Shown: positions 35,286 to 48,400 of the stretch, in pieces
How positions within the stretch are numbered: the stretch's first letter is position 1
Layout: each line of letters starts with the position of its first letter
From: Neodontobutis hainanensis
Lineage: Eukaryota; Chordata; Actinopteri; Gobiiformes; Odontobutidae
Direction: 5' to 3'
NCBI GenBank assembly: GCA_024349245.1
Contig: JALDNG010000001.1
Coordinates: 6,405,501 to 6,469,500, forward strand
DNA length: 64,000 nt
The notes under the pieces: generated by a model
Told to the model about the DNA's origin: nothing
Database searches by the model: none
Seen by the model: the letters and a program-made list of their open reading frames with translations, nothing else
Made by a program: the position numbers and the translations under genes

Positions 35286-37372
35286 TCCTTACTGACATCA
35301 GTGTCAACCAATGGGAGCGCCCCTTTACCAGAAGTGAACTGTGATTGACCAAACCCCCTGTAATATGTGTAGCCACATTTGTGAAAAAATAGAGAAACTA
35401 TTTTTATATAGGCCTAAGTACAACTTTTATATAAATACAATCTGTGGGGTTTTATAAACCGGACATCATTTATTTATTGGTTTATCCAGAAATCCATTAA
35501 AAAGAATCTGAGTTGAGTTGGACACACTGGGCCTGTGGAGTAAAAAAGAGTAAAAAAAATATTTGTTTGAATGATTTTTCAGCTTTAGAATTACTTTGAG
35601 CCCCTCGTAGAGCGTTACTTCACTGAGAAGTACTGTTCCCTGAAAGAGACCTGCAGGTTTGTAGATTCTTGTCTGATGCATGTTTCTGTTTTAAACCGTT
35701 ACATTAATTATCTGCTGTTGTATGTGAGTCCTGTTGTTGGCTCTGAGGCCTGCTCTGAGGCCTGCTGTGGTCAGACTGAGGTGTGTGTAAAAGAGAGTGT
35801 TGTGTTGCTCCAGTTTTAGCCTGAGTTAGTGAGAGCCGCTCTGTGGAGGCTCTGAGCTGAACTGAGGTGTGTGTCCTGTTTCATAGCTGCTTGCTGTGTC
35901 CTGCTGCGTCACAGAGAAGCCGTTGGTTCTGAGGCCCGTTGTTGGCTCTGATCCGTGGGTTTCTTCGTCACAGTGGCTCAGTGTGAGGCAGATAAAGCAG
36001 CTCTGTTCCTCTCTGACTCTCTCTCTGTCTGCCGCAGTTTGGTTTGGAGGAGGAGCTGTTTACTTTGGCCCTGCTGCTGCTCCACACCTTTACTCCTCCT
36101 CTGTCCCTTCTCCTCCTCCTCCAAAGAAACAGGGTCCTGCTCCACACCACCACCTCACCAGTCCTTTCCACAGTCCCTTTATCCGGATGTAATCAGGATT
36201 ATTCCACCGGACTCTCCTTTGATCTGCGCAGATGAAGTCCAGGGAATGTGCAGATTATTTGTGTTCGTACATGTCAAAGAGGGTCTGGGGGTTTTACTGA
36301 GAAGCGGGGGGATGGACGAGCCAACATGAAGCTAATGAACAAATGAGGCGACTCCTTCACAGTAAAAATTGTATGTTTCAGAAAAAAAGCTAAAAATGTC
36401 ACTAAATCAGTAAAGTCCAGATTTGTCTAAAAGACCTCACTGTCATTAACCTGTCTACACTTCACAATCAGCCTCTGTCTTTGTTCAACTGCAGCTGAAG
36501 GTCCTCAAACCTCAAACAAACATGACTCAGCTCTCTTTAAATTAGACCTGGTTTATGAAACTCCTGTTCTGTTTCTGAGGGAGTTCAGCCTGTTTCTAAA
36601 AAGGGTTAATGCCTCCTCCCTTTTCCTACAAAGAGCTGCTGCTTTATTTATGAAAAAACCTTTTAGGAAACTTGCAAAATCCCAGTTTTCACTAAAACCT
36701 GGCTCTAAAATCAGCTGATCTCAGTCTGTTACTGTGAAAATATTTAATCTGTTAAGATTCACCATGCACAGACTATTTCTTTATTCATTAACTTATTTTC
36801 TGCCATTGTTACCATTTATTGGACTATTTAATGACTGAATGATTTTTTTAATTGAAAACAGACTCGGGGCACATCTCTGTGAAGGTGCTTTTATTGTGAA
36901 AGACTACCTAGGGAATGGTTCATGGAGGCAGTTTTTGTCAACAGCAGTGATGTCCAAAGCGGGACACATGGTCCAAAGTTGGGCCGGATTATCAGGAAGG
37001 AAAGATAAAGATAAAAAGGCATTAACTTTAAAAGATGTGCTGCAGGAAAGTTACCGATAAGAGCCATAAACCATGTATTTTTTTTTAAGTTATAAATGCT
37101 GTCGTTTGAGTTAAGATCTAGTCTTGTTTAAGTCTTGACCAAGTCATTGTAAGGCTCTTTTTTTATTTTGTTAAAGGTCTTCTCTGCTCCTCATCCGTTG
37201 TTCCTCCTAAAGAAAACAAACTCACAAAACAGCTCCAACTCAATGTGTCAGAGACAAAAGAGCTGGGGGTGGAGCTGAGGAGAAAAGAGGAGTGAGAACA
37301 TCTAGGAGGTGGAGGCAGGAGTCATAGAGGAATATAAAAGGCTGAGAGTAAAGGCAACAGACTGGTTTAAAA

Positions 37373-37728
37373 ATAATAATAATAATGGATTGGATTTATA
37401 TTGTGCTTTTTCTCCCAAGGGACCAGGGGACTCAAAGCGCACACAAGTTTTCCATTATTCATTCAAACACAGTCACAAACTGGTGGTGGTAAGCTACAAC
37501 TGTAGCCACAGATGCCCTGGGGCAGACTGACAGAGACGTGGCAGCCATTTTGCGCCTACGGCCTCTCCGACCAACACCACATACATTCACTGAACATTCT
37601 TACGAGGCAAGGTGGGTTAAGTGACTTGCCCAAGGACACAACGACAGTATGAATTGTGGGGAGAGTGGGAATCGAACCCACTACCTTCTGGTTGAAAGAC
37701 GACCGCTCTACCACTGAGCCATACTTTC
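37373..37728 (-). mobile_element. tRNA-headed SINE, (ATT)n-tail subtype
   Basis: Reverse complement: GGCTCAGTGGTAGAGCGGTC, GGGTTCGATTCCCACTC, TCCTTGGGCAAGTCACTTAA, a longer 3' part with GACGTGGCAGCC-type sequence, then an (ATT)n tail. Confidence 0.75.
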
Positions 37729-38159
37729 AAAACATAAGCAATAAGATTTGTAGCTACTGTTGGTTCAGGTTAGCTGTGTGGAAGAGGAACGTTTCTGACG
37801 ACTGGAGGACTTTAAAGGAATAGATTTTCAGAGCAGTGCTTTATGTAGAAGTTTTTATCATATTTTAAATCCATAACTCTTCTTTCTGATGATTCTGAGT
37901 TTTTAGCAACATGTGGCATTGAAGAGCATCCTCTGAACCGCGTTATATTAACCCCTTCCTCCTGCTCCTGAGCCTGTCCCAGAGGAGACCTGACCACAGA
38001 CCCCCCCAGACCAGACCTGGACCAACCCAGACGCGGCACAGAGCAGGCTTTGACCTGGACTCTCTGAAGTCCTCTGAGGTTTACAGCCTCAGACTCAACG
38101 GAGCCTCTCACCTCCAGCTGCACACAGTACTGCCTTATACACCGGGACTGAGAAAGACC

Positions 38160-38320
38160 GGGTTTAGTCCTGGTTTGGACCCGCTTTAGTCCTGGTTTAG
38201 TCCTGGTTTAGACCCGGTTTACTCCTGGTTTACTCTTGGTTTAGTCCTGGTTTAGTCCTGGTTTAGACCCGGTTTACTCCTGGTTTACTTCTGGTTTTGT
38301 CCTGGTTTAGACCCAGTTGA
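38160..38320 (+). repeat. GGTTTAGTCCTGG tandem block
   Basis: About 13 copies of a 12-13 base unit GGTTTAGTCCT / GGTTTAGACCC / GGTTTACTCCT, about 440 bases upstream of the acan start exon. Confidence 0.85.
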
Positions 38321-38756
38321 GAAGCCTCTGAAAAATGCAGTTTGAATAAAATTAAGTGCTAAAATGTACTCTACACAGTCCACATTGCCAACAGCAGGAC
38401 TTTAGGATTATTAGGCCTAAGCCCCTCAGCAAGAAGGAGGCTATTGGAACCATGAACTGAACTAAAGTCAATGATGAGCTTGTGTAAAGTATTAAACTCA
38501 CGCATCTAATTTGGCAAAATGTTTAATTGTTTGCTCAGCTCTTGGGAAAAGTAAGAATGGGCACACCCACTCGGAGTAAAAAAGTGTATCCATGAGCTGT
38601 CTAGATCTGTGTTGCAGATCTTAATGAACCAAGTTCGAACAGCTACTGTCCCAGGAAGGATATTCTACATGATGGAGGCGTTCTCTTGTAGGCTTCAGTG
38701 GAGCCAAACCTCAGTCTTGTTTTTTTTTTGTATTATTTGTTCAGGTTCCTGTGGTA

Positions 38757-39498
38757 ATGAAGCTGTTCCTGTTGTGTGTGTCCCTCCCTTTGATCTGGGC
38801 CACCGTCTCACTGGAGCCACACCTCCACCATAAAGGTAATATTAATAATAATATTTTTTTAATATCTTATTATTATTTTCTCAAAGGTTTTTTGGGGGGC
38901 GTTTTTATTGATAAGAGACAGGTCGAGAGACATTATTTTAATGTTAAAGCCCTGAACTCTTATATTAAACTGCTCCTAACCTCCTTTCCATAGATCCAAG
39001 TCTCTGATCGATCCATTTCTCATTTGTTAAATCCATTTCTAATTATTGTTTTCTGTTTTGATGTGGACAATAAATATTAATTATATCATATTTACTATTT
39101 TCCCTCAGACCTGGAGGATGAGGAGGTGTCCCTCAGGGTCAGTATCCCCCTGGAGGCTCCACTGCGCCCCCTGTTGGGAGGGAAGGTGCTGGTTCCCTGT
39201 TACTTCCAGGACGATGTTGTAGCTCCACCCCCTTCCTCCGCCGCCGGCCTATCGCATCGCGTCAAGTGGAGTCTTGTGACCAAGTCGGGGTCCAGGACGG
39301 TCCTGGTTGCGCTGGAGGGTAAAGTCCAGGTGGAGCAGGACTTTGTGGACCGGGTCACGTTGGTGAACTATCCTCTGGTCCCGACTGACGCCTCTTTGGA
39401 GATCAGCGAGCTGCGGGCCTCAGACTCCGGGATCTATCGCTGTGAGGTCACACATGATGTCCACAGCAACCAGGACACTGTTCACCTGGAGGTCACAG
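38757..39498 (+). other. acan: acan signal peptide exon and Ig V-set exon
   Basis: Residues 1-19 (MKLFLLCVSLPLIWATVSL) form a clear signal peptide. Exon 2 encodes residues 27-156, an Ig V-set module with the first Cys in LVPCYFQ, Trp in RVKWSLV, and DSGIYRCEV carrying the second Cys. This is the N-terminal part of the G1 hyaluronan- and link-protein-binding globule. The intron between this exon and the first link exon contains the 18-bp minisatellite at about 39715-39905. Confidence 0.93.
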
Positions 39499-42400
39499 GT
39501 GAGGCTTGAGGTCAGAGGTCAGAACTAGAGGTCACAGCTGAGAATTGGTCTGAACCTTTCTACATGGATTTACGTGGTTTTACATCTAAAATGATTCTAC
39601 ATGAGTGTTCCATAAGATTTGGCATTAAGTTGTTCAGAGATAAAGGTGGATGTAATAAAAAGATGGACGTTGTTAAAACACCATTAAACCACGTGATTTC
39701 AGCCAAACAACAAGGACCGTCTCCTGAAACAGGACCGGCCCCTGAAACAGGACCGGCCCCTGGAACAGAACCGGCCCCTGGAACAGGACCGGCCCCTGAA
39801 ACAGGACCGGCCTCTAAAACAGAACTGGCCCCTGAAACAGGACCGGCCCCTGGAACAGAACCGGCCCCTGGAACAGAACCGGCCCCTGAAACAGTACCGG
39901 CCCCTGGCTTTAGCCTGAAACGAATGTTCCTATTGTTAAACAGTATCGCGCACTAATCGACTACCAAGAATTTGCAGACGTTCTATCTAATTTGAACAGG
40001 TTCCAACTGGTCCTGAAATGGTCTTATGTTATTTCAGCTGGTCCTGACCCAGGCTTGTGAAGGTTCCAGCTGGTCCTGACCTGGTCTTGTCTGATTTTAG
40101 GGGTGGTGTTCCACTACAGAGCGATCTCGTCTCGTTATTCTCTGACGTTTGAAAAAGCCAAAGCAGTCTGTGAAGAGAACAGCGCCACCATTGCATCGCC
40201 AGCGCAACTGCAGGCAGCGTACGACGATGGCTTCCACCAGTGTGATGCCGGCTGGCTCTCCGACCAGACTGTCAGGTAAGACCAGAATTACCTAATTCTG
40301 GACTATCTCTAAACAGGTATATTTAGCTATAAACACGTTTTCCCGTTTGTCTGCAGGTATCCGATCCATGAGCCGAGGGAGCGCTGTTTCGGAGACAAGG
40401 AGAACTTCCCTGGAGTCCGGACTTATGGCGTCAGAGACACCAATGAGACCTACGATGTCTACTGCTTTGCCGAGAAGATGGATGGTACAAAAACTGGTTC
40501 AGATGGGGTTGGAACAGGTCTTAGGCATAAGTCTTGAGGTTTAGGACCATGCACAGTTTAAGTTTAGTTAGAGTTTACAGTTTTACTTTCTTTACAACAG
40601 TTCATTCCAGCCATCTTTCTATTTTGTCATATTTTTCAAAGTGACACAAAATAGCTGCCAACACCTTTCTGCATTGTTGGAGGCCATTATGTGTCATTTT
40701 GCACTTTCTACTAATTCTTGCCCGCTTCTTTTTAGATAAACACTTATGATTCTTCCAACAGGAAGGGCATAGGCCATAGCCAACAGAAGAATTTAGTAAA
40801 TAATATGGATGTAAGAAATTCTGTTAAATATCAGAATCAGAAGAATATTAATTGCTTGAAATTTTGGCCTAATTTAATTTATTTATTTATTTTAAATTTG
40901 AAAAGTATTATATATTTTTTCAAATCAAAATCAAACACTTTTTGTTGAGTATTTAAAAAAAATACAAATAAAAATTCTGCAAGCAATAAGTTTCAATGCT
41001 CACTATTTTGATAATTAAATAAAATGTATTTCATACACTGTTGCTCTTGTAAATGTGTACAGAGTAAAAAAGTATTACATATATTGTCTTAGTATTGAGA
41101 TATATTGTATTGTGGCATGTGTATCGTCATACGTATCGTATTGCGAGGTTCTTGCCAATACACACCCCTAGAAAATGATGTTAAAAAATCAGCCTCAGTG
41201 GGATCGGATAAAACTCTGTTCTGGTAAAACAATCCTGCCAGTAACACCAAGTTTGAGAGGCTGAGTACTTCTGTGTGCTTTCAGGCAGTGCAGTTGTTTT
41301 CATGTGTTTTTAACTTCTTAAGTTAGTCTGCTTCATTGATTTTCATTAATAACTCATTGATCACTGAGTAAACTAGTAACACTTACATTACATTTACATT
41401 TAGTAATTTAGCATACACTTTTATCCAAAGCAAATTCACCAGTGTTACATTTACATTTTTAGCAGACACTTTCATTCTAAGCGACTTACATTAAGGTTCC
41501 ATTCACCATTGTTACAGCTGGAACACCGCTACCTTCCAGTTGAAGGGCGCTACCCACTGAGTGCATATTAGCATTTAACGGTTCAAACTAGTCAATCACT
41601 GTGCCCCCCCCCCTCCCCTTTTGACTTTCTGACCAGGGGTCACCCTTTAAGATGGATCCAAAAGTGTTTTTACTCAGATTTAACATGATTTCTTCTTTTA
41701 GGTAGTGTGTTCTACTCCACATCTCTGGAGAAGTTCTCGTTTTACGAGGCGGGGGACCAGTGCCTAAAGCTGGGGGGGCGGCTGGCGTCCACAGGAGAAC
41801 TGTACCTGGCCTGGAGGCGGGGCATGGATGTGTGCAGCGCTGGGTGGCTGTCAGACCGCAGCGTGAGGTACCCCATCAACATCCCCCGACCCCAGTGTGG
41901 AGGGGGCCTGGTGGGGGTCCGCACCCTCTACCTGCACCAGAACCAGACGGGCTTCCCTTACCCGGATTCCAGATACGACGCCATCTGCTTCAGGGGTGAG
42001 TCCTACCGAGAGGTGAGTCCTACCAAGAAGTAGTCTGACCCAGGTGTGCGTCTGACCCAGGGGTTAGTCAGGGGTGAATCTGAACCCTGTGTTTATCCTA
42101 CCCCGGGGTGAGTTTGACCCAGGAGTGAGCATGACCCCAGGGGGGAGTCTGACCCCAGTGTGAGTCAGACTAAAATTTTATTTCTTTTGATTTGTCTTGG
42201 TTTTACAGAAGGTGAAGACCTGGCTGTGGTCCCGGGAAGAACTACCCCATTCCCAGGCTTCTACACTCCAGAAGAGGTGAAGCATGGAGAAGTAGCCACT
42301 CTGTCCCCACTTCCTGTTCCTCCACTGCACCACTCCGCCACAGGTAAGACAAAGACCGGGTCTGAACCGGGTCTGAATGGAGTCTGACCCACTCCCCAAA

Positions 42401-45392
42401 GGAAAGACTAAGGCTAGGCCAAAAGAAAGTCATCTACGCCTGGTTTTGACCTGGTTAAACACCTTTTTTGACCTGGTTCTGGTGCCTCTCTTCCAGATGT
42501 GGTGTTCCATTATCGCTCATCCAGGGGGCGCTATTCCCTGACCTATCAAGAGGCGGTCCAAGCCTGTGTTTCGATCGGAGCTGTCATTGCAAGTCCAGAA
42601 CAACTCCAGACTGCCTTCAAACGGGGTCTGCACCAGTGCGATGCCGGCTGGGTCCTGGACCAGACCGTCAGGTAAGACCAGCACCATATCCCGACCAGAC
42701 CATATCATACCAGAAACAGGACCAGACCAGGACCAGACCAGGACCAGACCAGGACAAGACCAGGAAAAGACCAGGACTAGACCAGGACCAGACCAGGACC
42801 ACACCATTCTTTAAAGGGTAAACTAATTGTGATCCTTTTGACAGCACCAAGTTTGGGATTTTAACATTTTTATTTTAAGAAGGATATAAATGAATACAGG
42901 TATTTTATCAGGTTTTAGTTTTATTTAAACTGGTCTGTTTTGCTCTGTTGTCTGCAGGTATCCAATTGTCTCTCCCAGAGATAACTGTGCTGGGAACCTA
43001 CTGTTTCTTCCTGGAGTCCGATCGTACGGAGTTCGACCTGTCTTTGAGAAATACGACGTGTACTGCTACATGGAACGACTCAATGGTGAGAGCCTTGTAA
43101 CTACCCTAACTAAACCGAGTCCAACTGTAAATCTAAATTACAGATTTGTGACATATGTGATTTATTTTGTGGCGCTGTTCCCTCTAGTGGCTCTTACCTA
43201 TAAAACCAGACTTAAATAGAATTTTACACCAAAGTGTTTGGTTCCATCTCAGGAACTTTTAACTATTTTTACCACTTTCTCTGAACAAAACAATGGAATT
43301 TTTTTGTGTGTTTTTTGAGGGGGGCAGTGACTCAGGCGGTTCAATTCCTGCTTTTTCCAGTTAATACTGTTGTTGTGTTCTTGGGCAAGGCACTTAACCC
43401 TCCTTGCCTCCAGTGTCCGTGGTGTATGAATGTGTGAGTATGTTTGGGCGTCTGAGACTCCATAGGCGCTAAATGGCTGCCACATCTCCACCACCAGTGT
43501 GTGACAGTGGAATGAATGAATAATGGACTCTGTAAAGCACTTTGAGAGACTTAAAAAGCACTCTATAAATCCACTCCATTATTATTCATTTTTGGTGCAG
43601 CCTCAGCTCTTCATAAACACATATTCTCAACGTAAGCAAACAGTTCACTTTCCTAATTCTGGAACAGACAATTAGGCCCCACAGTCCAGAATAAAGATAG
43701 TTGTAAAAGTCTAACTGTGTCTCATTTGTCTGCAGGTGAGGTCTTTTTCACCAGTGACTATGACAGTTTCTCCTTCGACGAGGCTGTGCAGCACTGTGTG
43801 AAGCTGAACTCCACGCTGGCAACTCCGGCTCAGCTATACAGTGCCTGGAAACTGGGTCTTGACAAGTGTCGGCCCGGCTGGCTCCAGGACGGGTCAGTGC
43901 GTTACCCCATCAACATCCCGCGAGCACAGTGTGGACAGGGCCAGACCGGAGTCCACACCATCCATGCCTTCCCCAACCAGACCGGCTTTCCAGACCAGCA
44001 TTCACGCTATGACGCCTACTGCTTCAGAGGTGAGCGAAATATACTGTATATATTAGTTCTGGGCAAGTTAACGTCTTATTTTCACGTTAACACATTAATG
44101 AATTAACACAGACAATTATTTTATTGCGCGTTAACGTCGGCCAATTATTATTCTGAAAGATGTCGGTCTGAAGAACATTCTTAGGATTGCAAACGAATGA
44201 CTGCACGTATGAGCCGCCCTCATGAAGCACCATCACAATGTTAACCTTTCCTGCTGTCTCCTAATCGTGTTTGGGAGACACAGGGGAGATTCGTCTTCTC
44301 CAGGGCTGGAAGTTTTCTTCCCGGGGTTAACTTCCGAAACTTCACGCTGTTCAGTGTGATGGTGGCATATAAGAACAAAGAGCTGTCTTGCTACCTTTTG
44401 AGATGCATTATTTTTCTGGCTGCTCAAGAATACACTACATATCCAACTGCACTGGTCACCGTATTACTCTCACACCACACTCATCCGCTGCTCCGCGGGG
44501 ACTCACACAGGGGTTTTCCACAGCCTCATCGAGCTTGCAATAAAGTCTCTTAGAGTCCTGTTGATGTTGTACATCTCCAAACATCCAGTGATCCATGTGT
44601 GTGGCATTGAGTCATATGCTTTCTTGTAATCAATCCAGGCAGTCCACAGGTTGGTGTGTCGGGTTATGCAGTCTTGTGTGACTGTCAACCAGGAGTTGGT
44701 GTTTGGCTTCTCTGGTTTCTTTGCTGATGCCCTTCTGTGCTTTGCTCATGTATTGATCCATGTGCCCACTTATTTTAGCCGCAATGAGGCCTGACAAGAG
44801 CTTCCATGTTGTGGAGAGACAGGTTATTGGCCGATAGTTGGATTGGACTGTACCCTTTCCGGGGTCCTTCAGGATCAGGATTGAACACCCTTCAGTCCTA
44901 TTCCTTAGCAGCTGGTTCATTTGTGCTGCAAGGCACTTGTGGAGTGCAGTGAGCTTTGTTAGCCAGTAGGTGTGGATCCTGTCAAGGCCCGGTGCTGTCC
45001 AGTTTTTCATACCTGAGACTCTTTCTTGGATGTCTGCCGCTGTGATGGTAACTGGATTCTGTTCAGGGAGGATGCTGTGGTCCTCTCTTGGAGCAACCAG
45101 CCACTGTGCATCGCTGTTGTGTGATGCCTCCCTCTGATTCACACCTGTTTTTACACAAAATTCATGACCTCAGTGATTGCCACACTGCTATTTTATTTAA
45201 CACACCTCTTTCAACTAATTGGCCAATTACACAGCCTGAGTGTGCATATCATGAATGCTGGGTCTTGTGTGTTTTCTGAGAATCTACGGCACCTACTTGT
45301 TTGCCACTTAGCAATAAAAATATACTAAAAACCTATATTATTCAGGTTAGTCATATTGTATTGCTTTTATTTTGAACAATACTGTGTATGTG

Positions 45393-45455
<63 letters not shown>

Positions 45456-48400
45456 AAGTTGTCCTGGAGCTATTTCCAACAGTGTACCTGACCTCCATCC
45501 TACAGTCCAGATGATGGGGGCGGCATTATAGCTCAGTGGGTAGAGCGGCCGTCCTTCAACCGGCGGGTGGGCGGATCGATCTCCGCTCGAAACATCCCAA
45601 AACATCATAACCTACATTGCCTCCAGTGAAGTTCTGTAACACTGGTAATAGTTTAATGTATGTAAAGTGCTTCGAGTGCCTACTACAGTAGGTGGAAAAG
45701 CGCTATATAAAGATTATTATTATTATTATGTACTGTCTCCAACCGCCACGCAATGTTGCAGAGGTGTGTTAGCCAAGACAGCTCCACAACATCCAGAGAC
45801 TTAAGGTACATAGGGCTGATCTCATCCACCCCTGGGTCCTTGCTACCGAGAAACTTCTTAACTCAGTGACTTCAGCTTGTCCACCTCTGAGCCTTTGTTC
45901 TTTGTTCTTCCTCAATGGAACACATGTTGGTAGGGTTGACGAGGAAGTATACCTTCCACTGTCCCATGATATACCAGCTGAGGTCAACAAATGCCCACCT
46001 TCACTTCTTGGAAGGCACTGCTTCCCCCTCCTGAGGCGCCGGACGGTTTGCCAGAATTTCTTCGATGTTGACCAATAGTTATTCTTCATGGCCTCACCAA
46101 ACTCCTCCCAGACTAGGGTTTTTGCCTCCAAAACCACCCGGGCAGCAGTCTGCTTGGCTTGCCAGTACCTATCAGGTGCCTCATTCCCAAGACCCAACCA
46201 GGGTCAATAGCTGGTCTCTTCAACTCCCACCACCGGCAGAGCTCGAAGCTCTGCCAAGGGATGGGAGTTAAAGATCTCTCTGACATGGGACTTGGCCAAA
46301 TGTTCCCAACAGACCCTCACAATAAGTTTGAGTCTGCTGAGTCTGTCCAGCTTCCTACCCACTATTGGACCCAACTGATCACCAGGTAGTGACGCTTTTA
46401 TCCAAAGCAACTTACATTGTTCTACAGTAATTACCAGTGTTACAGCCACTGGAGGCAAGGTGGGTTAAGTGTCTTGCCCAAGGACACAACAATAGTATGA
46501 ACTGTGGGGCGAGTCAGAAGGACGACCACTCTACCCACTGAGCTACGGCCGCTCAGTGGGTAGCTACTGAGGTCCCCCAGCAGAATCCCTGGTTGGAGCA
46601 CTCCTAGGGACTTCAAGAAGGCCGGGTACTGTGCACAAAAAGACACACACAGACCCTGCCACCATGCGCTCGCACATGAGACCCAACCCTGGGTCTGGCT
46701 CCAGGCTTACCAGCCAAGCTCTTCAAAAGTATCCTCTCTGTTGGCAATAATGTAGCGTCAGAAGTGAGCGTGGTTTTTCCTAAATATGAAGTTTACCCTG
46801 GATCTGTTCAAATGAGCATAAATTCTAAAGGTGTTGCCTTTAGAATCTAGATTTAGATCTCCTAGATTTAGATTTTTGTCCAAATTGACATGATAGCATT
46901 CCACAGTTGCTGCGGCTTCTTCTATGATGTGAGCCTCCCGTTCCACTGCATCCCAAAGCTCTATTTGATTGAGATCTGGAGACTGTGGATTTTCCAATCT
47001 TCAATTATCCAATTTTGTTTCCCTTTACTTAGCTAACAGGAGCAACACCCGGCAGGTAAGTAATCCACAGATCAGGCAACAAGAAAGGTGAGCAAACTAC
47101 AAAGACATTCTGAGGGTGGATGTCACACAAGGCATGCTGAAAGATCTGGCAGAGAAGAGTTGGAATGAAAAGGTTTAAATACCTCACTGATGGCTATTTG
47201 CTGCTGGTGTGTGGAACAGGTGGCAGTGATGAGGTGATGGAGAAAAGAGAGAAGTGGCGCAGATCCCTGAGAGAAACTGAGTCGATCTGACATTTCCATC
47301 ATCTCTAACCAGTCTGCTCTTTCTCCTCTGACCTCTGACAGCAACAAGGAATTTTTGTCCAGACAACTGCCGCTCACTGGATATTTTCTCTTTTTCGGAC
47401 TGTATCACAGTAGATCAACAGTTTTTGAAATACTCCAACAACCATTCCACATTTAAATAATTTAAATTCCCCATTCTGATGTTTGGTTTGAACTTTAGCA
47501 AGTTGACTTCTAGATGCCTAAATGCACTGTGTTGCTGCCATTTAATTGGCTGAGTAGCAATTTGTGTTCCCAAGCAATTGAACTGGTGTAACTAATAAAG
47601 TGGTGTATATAAAATGTTTTTCTCATTTCCAGCTGTAAATGTTACTAAAACGGTGCTGACGACAGCCACACCCAGTGTGGCCTCAGCCCCAACTGAAGAC
47701 TTCACTCCAACTGGGATCACCACAGGTATGAGACACATGTTCTTATTTATCCAGATCATGGGTTCCCGAGAAAGATTCTTGGATTGGAGGCTAAAGCAAA
47801 GACCTAAGACATCTTTAGTTTTTGAATATTAACAGTAAACAGATCTAGGAGCTAAATATATTCTGATCTGTAATTGTTATTTTTTTCAGTTGAACCCAAG
47901 GTCAACGTTACCATGACAATGGTGAGAGAGGAGGTAATACCCATGGAAACAGTGCAGCCTCAGGAGCACGCCGCGCCGACAGGTGAGTTACCCATGGCTT
48001 AACAGTGAGGAGAAACTGTAAAAAAAAAAGAGAGAGAAAAGGAATTAAAACATTTCCATTTGAGTTTTATTTTTTTACAATTTGTTTTTTTTTTTCTACA
48101 GCATTTCCTTCAAGTAAACCCGAGACTACTGCATCTGGTTCTGGTTCTACCTCAGGAGATGTCTCTGGAACCAGTTGTCTCGACTCTGGATCTGGTCCGG
48201 TTTCTGGTTCCAGTGGAGACCAGTCTGGGTCTGGATCTGGAGTGGTCTTTGTCTCCGGAGACCGAGAGGGGGAAGACGGGTATGGGACAAAGGAACCAGA
48301 GGAGGCCACAGGAGAGTCCGGGTCTGGACTCTCCGGGTCTGTTCCTGAGTCTGGTAAGTCTTCTTTTGTCTGTTTAATAAATATTTTATGTGTACATTTA

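Larger units (their letters stand above)
35286..38744. other. Region upstream of acan
   Basis: No coding gene recognised. 35730-36230 is CT-rich with TCTGAGGCCTGCT direct repeats and may contain regulatory or leader sequence. 37373-37728 is a SINE, and 38160-38320 a tandem GGTTTAGTCCTGG block. The acan coding start is preceded by an acceptor (TTGTTCAG, 38737-38744), so the true promoter must lie somewhere in 28.4-38.7 kb. Confidence 0.4.
42497..44029 (+). other. acan: acan G2 link modules 3 and 4
   Basis: Link 3 is split as in G1 (VVFHYRSSRGRYSLTY, ASPEQLQTAFKRGLHQCDAG; then YPIVSPRDNCAGN, GVRSYGVRPVFEKYDVYCY). Link 4 is one 294-base exon (EVFFTSDYDSFSFDEA, CRPGWLQDGSVRYPI, GVHTIHAFPNQTGFP, YDAYCF). 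The G2 pair is specific to aggrecan among hyalectans. The donor of link 4 is followed by a 3.6-kb intron that is almost entirely transposon remnants (44048-47610). Confidence 0.93.

Noticed and set aside
35896..36329. Overlapping plus-strand frames in CT-rich DNA upstream of acan
   Set aside because: Low-complexity sequence that stays open in several frames, without a recognisable domain or splice-phase partner.
42517..42850. Overlapping minus-strand frames rich in WSWSGPGLVLV
   Set aside because: They translate the ACCAGACCAGG tandem repeat in acan intron 7.
45396..45453. TA run as a TATA-type promoter or replication origin
   Set aside because: Simple microsatellite inside an acan intron next to transposon remnants.
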